A stretch of 8,731 nucleotides of DNA from Clostridiales bacterium DTU092 (lineage in GTDB: Bacteria > Bacillota > Clostridia > Caldicoprobacterales > Caldicoprobacteraceae), in the NCBI GenBank assembly GCA_001513505.1, contig LFTM01000107.1, positions 1 through 8,731 on the forward strand. Reading direction: 5' to 3'. The position numbers and the translations under genes are program-made. The notes below the pieces were generated by a model that searched no databases, was not told where the DNA came from, and was given only the letters and a program-made list of their open reading frames with translations. Shown here one piece after another: positions 5,943 through 8,731 of the stretch (positions within the stretch are counted from its first letter, which is position 1; each line of letters starts with the position of its first letter).

Positions 5943-6118
5943 ACTGGTTCCTCCTTTAGCCTTTTAAAAGGGATTCATCACCTAAAGAAGTACTTTATCC
6001 CTATACCGGCTTTAACACATATCATAAATACAGATAAAACAAAAAGCTATAAAATCATTTCATTTATATCCTGCATATATTCATTACACGCTGCCCCTCC
6101 GGTGTTGCTGATTATCTA

Positions 6119-6134
6119 TTATACCCCTGTATAA
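6119..6134 (-). promoter_or_regulatory. Candidate promoter -10 within a dyad, upstream of the oxidoreductase
   Basis: TTATAC-N4-GTATAA is a perfect 6-bp inverted repeat. On the minus strand its second arm forms GGTATAATAG, a consensus -10 (TATAAT, about 6118-6123). No good -35 lies 17 bp upstream; that region instead has a second dyad, AATCAT-N3-ATGATT (6133-6147). Overlap of a -10 with symmetric sequence is typical of repressor control. The resulting leader before the oxidoreductase ATG would be about 165 bases and has no RNA structure I recognise. Confidence 0.35.
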
Positions 6135-6182
6135 TCATATTATGATTGAAAAATATCTTGGCTACTTTGGATTATTACATCT

Positions 6183-6953
6183 CTACGCAGTTTGTTCCAT
6201 ACTCAATTTATCAGCTACCAGCGCAATAAACTCTCCATTGGTTGGCTTGTCATTTTTCTGATATACAACATAGCCAAATAGTTGATTTATATTTTCTACC
6301 CTGCCCCGGCTCCACGCAACATCAATGGCATGACGGATAGCCCTTTCCACCTTGCTGGGGGTTGTATTGAATTTTTTCGCAATTCCCGGATACAGCTCTT
6401 TGGTGATTCTGTTTATTATATCTTTATCCTCTACCACCATTTTTATTGCTTCTCTAAGAAAATGATATCCTTTTATATGTGCGGGTATACCAATGGTTAA
6501 AAATATACTGGAGATTCTTTCTTCAATATTCTCATTTTTGGCATTGCCGGACAAACCTGATTTGGCGGCAGCAGGCTTATTTGCACTTTCTCTGATCCTT
6601 TTTATCATCATTTCAATATCAAAAGGCTTGACCATATAATACCTGGCACCCAAATCCACAGCCCTTCTAATCAGCTCTTCCTGCCCCACCGCTGAAAAAC
6701 AAATAACAGACGGCATAGGATCAAGCCCGGATGAATTGAGTTGTTCCAGTACTCCCAATCCATCCAGCTGGGGCATAATCATGTCCAATATTACTATATC
6801 GGGATGAATCGATTTGATAATTTCCAGTCCTTTTAATCCATCACCTGCCACACCCACAACTTCCATATCCTCCTGCATGTTAATATAGGTTCTAAGAATC
6901 TCCCTGTTGTTCCTATTGTCTTCAAGGATAACAATTCTAATCTTTTGCTTCAT
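6183..6953 (-). CDS. spo0A: Sporulation master response regulator Spo0A
   Basis: Spo0A is the phosphorylation-activated transcription factor that commits the cell to sporulation; in Clostridia it is phosphorylated directly by orphan histidine kinases. At 256 aa the length is normal. The receiver domain (about 5-122) has the acidic pair Glu11-Asp12, the phosphoacceptor Asp57 in VILDMIMPQLDG, Ser87 and Lys109 in MVKPFD. After a short variable linker (124-142) comes the Spo0A_C DNA-binding domain (about 143-253), with recognition helix TPSKVERAIRHAIDVAWSRG (198-217) that is close to invariant in the family. All key residues are present. The ATG is preceded by AAGGAGG with a longer than usual spacing of about 12 bases. 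It is not next to spoIVB, its usual upstream neighbour; a terminator and an unknown gene lie there instead. No clear terminator follows it. Confidence 0.98.
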   Translation of the reverse strand: MKQKIRIVILEDNRNNREILRTYINMQEDMEVVGVAGDGLKGLEIIKSIHPDIVILDMIMPQLDGLGVLEQLNSSGLDPMPSVICFSAVGQEELIRRAVDLGARYYMVKPFDIEMMIKRIRESANKPAAAKSGLSGNAKNENIEERISSIFLTIGIPAHIKGYHFLREAIKMVVEDKDIINRITKELYPGIAKKFNTTPSKVERAIRHAIDVAWSRGRVENINQLFGYVVYQKNDKPTNGEFIALVADKLSMEQTA

Positions 6954-7017
6954 TTTTATTTTCCCCCTCCTTTTTTTAATAATGAAGAAAAAAACTAAAA
7001 AAATGTCATACTATGAT

Positions 7018-7047
7018 GAATTCTGTTTGATTTTATCGAAATCTGGT
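7018..7047 (-). promoter_or_regulatory. Candidate sigma-H promoter of spo0A
   Basis: On the minus strand ACCAGATTT (7039-7047) and ACAGAATTC (7018-7026) are separated by 12 bp. Compared with the Bacillus sigma-H consensus RnAGGAwww-N11-12-RnnGAATww they match at 7 of 9 and 8 of 9 positions. The start site would fall near 7010, about 57 bases before the spo0A ATG. Sigma-H transcription of spo0A is established in Bacillus subtilis. The -35 is imperfect, so this is a candidate only. Confidence 0.42.
7034..7040 (+). promoter_or_regulatory. 0A-box-like site in the spo0A promoter
   Basis: TATCGAA matches the Spo0A heptamer TGTCGAA at six of seven positions. It lies at the edge of the candidate sigma-H -35, where bound Spo0A could control its own gene. 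Autoregulation through 0A boxes is known for spo0A in Bacillus. A single short near-match has low weight by itself; its position is what supports it. Confidence 0.35.
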
Positions 7048-7079
7048 AAATTTAGTATATCTTGTAAAAATGCTATTTT

Positions 7080-7106
7080 ATTTTACCATATTTTTTATGA
7101 ATATGG
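7080..7106 (-). promoter_or_regulatory. Extended -10 candidate and adjacent hairpin upstream of spo0A
   Basis: The minus strand has TGGTAAAAT (7080-7088), an extended -10 (TGn plus TAAAAT) that could serve a vegetative spo0A promoter; no good -35 is present, which an extended -10 can tolerate. It abuts a perfect 7-bp inverted repeat, CCATATT/AATATGG (7086-7092 and 7100-7106). A second small dyad, GAAATA-N3-TATTTC, lies at 7113-7127. Confidence 0.3.
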
Positions 7107-7152
7107 AAGAATGAAATACAATATTTCACCTAATTCGCATATCCCGTATAAC

Positions 7153-7190
7153 AAAAAAACGGGATAACGCTCATAAAGCGCTACCCCGTT
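7153..7190 (-). terminator. Strong intrinsic terminator after the unknown 435-aa protein gene
   Basis: The minus-strand transcript pairs AACGGGGTAGCGCT (7177-7190) with AGCGTTATCCCGTT (7158-7171), fourteen pairs of which two are G-U, around a 5-base loop. It is followed by a run of seven U (7153-7159). It starts 18 bases after the stop of the upstream gene and separates it from spo0A. The 3' arm could alternatively pair with ACGGGAT further downstream (complement of 7141-7147). Confidence 0.9.
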
Positions 7191-7207
7191 CTATCTATCC
7201 ATACCTG

Positions 7208-8515
7208 CTAAAAAGGATATGTTATCTCACCTGTCAGGGCATCAATGTACAGCAGCCAGTAGCCTATCCTGTAGCTGTTTCGCACGGGCTTCCAGGCCGA
7301 AAAACCTTGCATATAAACAGGAGGCATAGCAGCATATGTACCAGGAACCCCATACACTATATAGCGTACATCATCTTTTTCCTTAATAATTCCCACGATA
7401 TAGTGATCATAATAGGGATAACCATGATCATAAATGCCATAATACGCCGGTGATGTATAGCCCTGCAGATCATACCCGCTTGTTTGGGGAACTTCAACCC
7501 ATTCCGCGCCATCGCTGCCGATATCAAAAGGATATACTTTTCTGTTATTCTCAAACAGTTTAGTATAGTAGTCCTTAACCCTTTCCCAATAGGTATCTTT
7601 TGAAGCTGCTTTCTGCTGCTTAACCTTAGCTTCTTCTCTCTCATCTTTCTGATAATACGAATTTTCAATCACGTTTTGTTCTTGCTGCATTTTTGCCTGT
7701 GGTTGATCTTTTTCCTGCATCGATTCTTCCAGTTGTCTTTGTTTCTGCTCCTCTGCCAATAATACTTTTTCCAGTTCCGGTACTTCATCCTGCCCAATCT
7801 CTTCCTTCTCCCGTTCCTGTTCAAGTCTTCCGGTATCCTGCATTATATCCGGTTCTGTCTTCTGTTCTTCCAGCTCTGCATCCTCAACCGGCTCCTGTTT
7901 TGCGTCTTTTGGCTGTTGAACAGCTGTATCCTCTATTGCTTGTTCCTCTTTATGTTCTGGAAAATCAACTTCTTCTGCAGATAATCCGGTTTCTTTTTTG
8001 TCAACAGAACTTCTCGAATCTGTTTGTTCTACATCGCTTACCCGTACCCGGCTCTTTATCTCTCTTCCGTAATATTTCGCCAAATCTTTTTTTATCCTTC
8101 CCGCCCAGTCCAGCGTTACCCGTTTATTTGCATAACCAACCAGAGGAAGTTTAATATCATCCGGATCGTTGCACACAAGTGCTAAACCGTGAAATTGATC
8201 AAGGGAATAACCGGTTCCGGCAACATGGTTGATATCCAGTTCCAGCGTAGTTTCTCCCCGTCCTCGTTCATCTATAAAAATAGAGGCAATTTTCAGGCAC
8301 GGTAAATAATTATTTGCAGATACTAAGAATATATCATATCTTCCCTCATTCGCCTGCCGGGGTTTTAAGTCCTGAACATGAAAGGACATCTTACATCTGT
8401 TATTTCTGACCTCCATTTTGCAATGTCCCGCAGCTGGTTTCCCGGATGCAATATTGAACCTTCCATCTCTGGATTGTAATATGACGAAGGAACGGTGGTA
8501 ATACCCTTTGGCCAA
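7208..8515 (-). CDS. Conserved-looking protein of unknown function with charged linker
   Basis: A 435-aa protein that I cannot assign to a family. The start is TTG, preceded at 7 bases from its core by AAAGGAGG, a strong site. Three regions are visible. Residues 1-150 look folded and beta-rich (FVILQSRDGRF, CKMEVRNNRCKMSFHVQDL, RYDIFLVSANN, ATLELDI-like TTLELDINHV). Residues 155-305 are a low-complexity Glu/Gln/Lys/Asp-rich linker. Residues 308-435 form a compact aromatic-rich domain (YWERVKDYYTKLF, HYIVGIIKEKDDVRYIVYGVPG, GYWLLYIDALTGE). There is no signal peptide or membrane helix, so it is cytoplasmic or a spore-compartment protein. It is monocistronic, flanked by terminators on both sides, immediately upstream of spo0A. 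A spore or envelope role is suggested only by the neighbourhood. Confidence 0.85.
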   Translation of the reverse strand: MAKGYYHRSFVILQSRDGRFNIASGKPAAGHCKMEVRNNRCKMSFHVQDLKPRQANEGRYDIFLVSANNYLPCLKIASIFIDERGRGETTLELDINHVAGTGYSLDQFHGLALVCNDPDDIKLPLVGYANKRVTLDWAGRIKKDLAKYYGREIKSRVRVSDVEQTDSRSSVDKKETGLSAEEVDFPEHKEEQAIEDTAVQQPKDAKQEPVEDAELEEQKTEPDIMQDTGRLEQEREKEEIGQDEVPELEKVLLAEEQKQRQLEESMQEKDQPQAKMQQEQNVIENSYYQKDEREEAKVKQQKAASKDTYWERVKDYYTKLFENNRKVYPFDIGSDGAEWVEVPQTSGYDLQGYTSPAYYGIYDHGYPYYDHYIVGIIKEKDDVRYIVYGVPGTYAAMPPVYMQGFSAWKPVRNSYRIGYWLLYIDALTGEITYPF

Positions 8516-8552
8516 CTTCTCCCCTCCTTTACCCTTTTTGTACTAATATATG

Positions 8553-8607
8553 AATCAAAAATAAAAAAAGAAACCCTAATTAATTTTTAAATTAATTAGG
8601 GTTTCTT
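8553..8607 (-). terminator. Strong intrinsic terminator with 19-bp perfect stem
   Basis: AAGAAACCCTAATTAATTT (8568-8586) and its exact reverse complement (8589-8607) form a 19-bp perfect stem. On the minus strand it is followed by TTTTTTTATTTTTG (8567-8554 and on). It lies 23 bases after the stop of the gene entering from the right edge. The stem is AT-rich apart from its GGG/CCC core, and the long U-tract should make it efficient. Confidence 0.88.
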
Positions 8608-8630
8608 CTCCAATAATCAACCGGTCATTA

Positions 8631-8731
8631 CTAAATATTGCTCTTATAGTCAACAAGAGCATTCGCAATATCCGCATATTGCTGCATCCCTAAAAGCTCT
8701 CCCCTCACTCCGGGATCGATATTGCATTTCT
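8631..8731 (-). CDS. C-terminal fragment of an unidentified protein
   Basis: The last 33 codons of a gene that enters from the right edge and ends at TAG (8631-8633). The readable end is ...CNIDPGVRGELL, then GMQQYADIANALVDYKSNI. The Y-x-x-I-A-x-A-L/I-x-x-Y ending resembles the last helix of N-acetylmuramoyl-L-alanine amidases, but this is too little for an assignment. Reality as a gene end is supported by the uninterrupted frame and by the strong terminator 23 bases after the stop. Confidence 0.6.
   Translation of the reverse strand, partial: KCNIDPGVRGELLGMQQYADIANALVDYKSNI

Noticed and set aside
6050..6110. Very short minus-strand frames (MNICRI, MQDINEMIL) behind a GGAGGGG
   Set aside because: They are 6-9 codons long with poor spacing and overlap each other; too short to distinguish from chance.
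7693..8154. 153-codon plus-strand open frame rich in Pro/Leu/Val
   Set aside because: It is the antisense shadow of the Glu/Gln/Lys-rich linker of the 435-aa gene; its low-complexity composition follows from that, and no family is recognisable.
8568..8607. Long palindrome as a possible insertion-sequence end or att site
   Set aside because: The U-tract on the minus strand and its position 23 bases after a stop codon explain it as an intrinsic terminator; no transposase or integrase is nearby.

Overview
The window looks like chromosomal DNA from an endospore-forming member of the Clostridia. The evidence is an AT-rich sequence, strong AGGAGG-type ribosome binding sites, frequent TTG/GTG starts, a full-length Spo0A, a SipL-type SPOCS/LysM spore coat protein and a Veg protein. 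I cannot name the genus. Every gene I can support is on the minus strand, so transcription runs from high to low coordinates. I found no tRNA, rRNA, CRISPR array, insertion sequence or phage gene.

In the direction of transcription the layout is as follows. (1) 8731-8631 is the C-terminal end of an unidentified protein, closed by a very strong terminator (8553-8607). (2) 8515-7208 is a TTG-started gene for a 435-aa protein of unknown function, with two folded-looking ends and a long charged linker, closed by a terminator at 7153-7190. (3) 6953-6183 is spo0A, apparently with its own promoter region that includes a sigma-H-like promoter overlapping a 0A-box-like site. (4) 5942-4281 is an FAD/NAD(P) disulfide-reductase-fold oxidoreductase fused to a rhodanese domain; the usual cysteines of both modules are absent. 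(5) 4280-3971 is a gene-poor stretch with a dense cluster of DnaA-box-like 9-mers, followed by a possible 16-codon ORF. (6) 3970-3569 is a protein with two C4 zinc motifs and an extremely acidic tail, followed by a hairpin/U-tract terminator. (7) 3209-2949 is veg and 2877-1303 is sipL. (8) 1125-238 is ispE, the fourth enzyme of the MEP isoprenoid pathway, and 230-1 is the start of a nucleotidyltransferase that is probably translationally coupled to it.

The window is largely a sporulation and cell-envelope neighbourhood. Spo0A is the master regulator of entry into sporulation, SipL anchors coat assembly through SpoIVA, and Veg is linked to biofilm control in Bacillus. In Bacillus subtilis veg and ispE lie close together near the replication origin, so this locus may also be origin-proximal; that is inference.

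The most interesting item is the DnaA-box cluster at 4133-4255. It has one perfect TTATCCACA and at least five one-mismatch copies in about 125 bp, with a 10-bp inverted repeat between two boxes and a flanking AT-rich tract. It contains no dnaA or dnaN and sits between a rhodanese-oxidoreductase and a zinc-ribbon/acidic protein, about 2 kb from spo0A. It could be a displaced origin, a DnaA-titrating cluster, or a DnaA-controlled promoter. The second item is the oxidoreductase-rhodanese fusion that lacks both expected catalytic cysteines.
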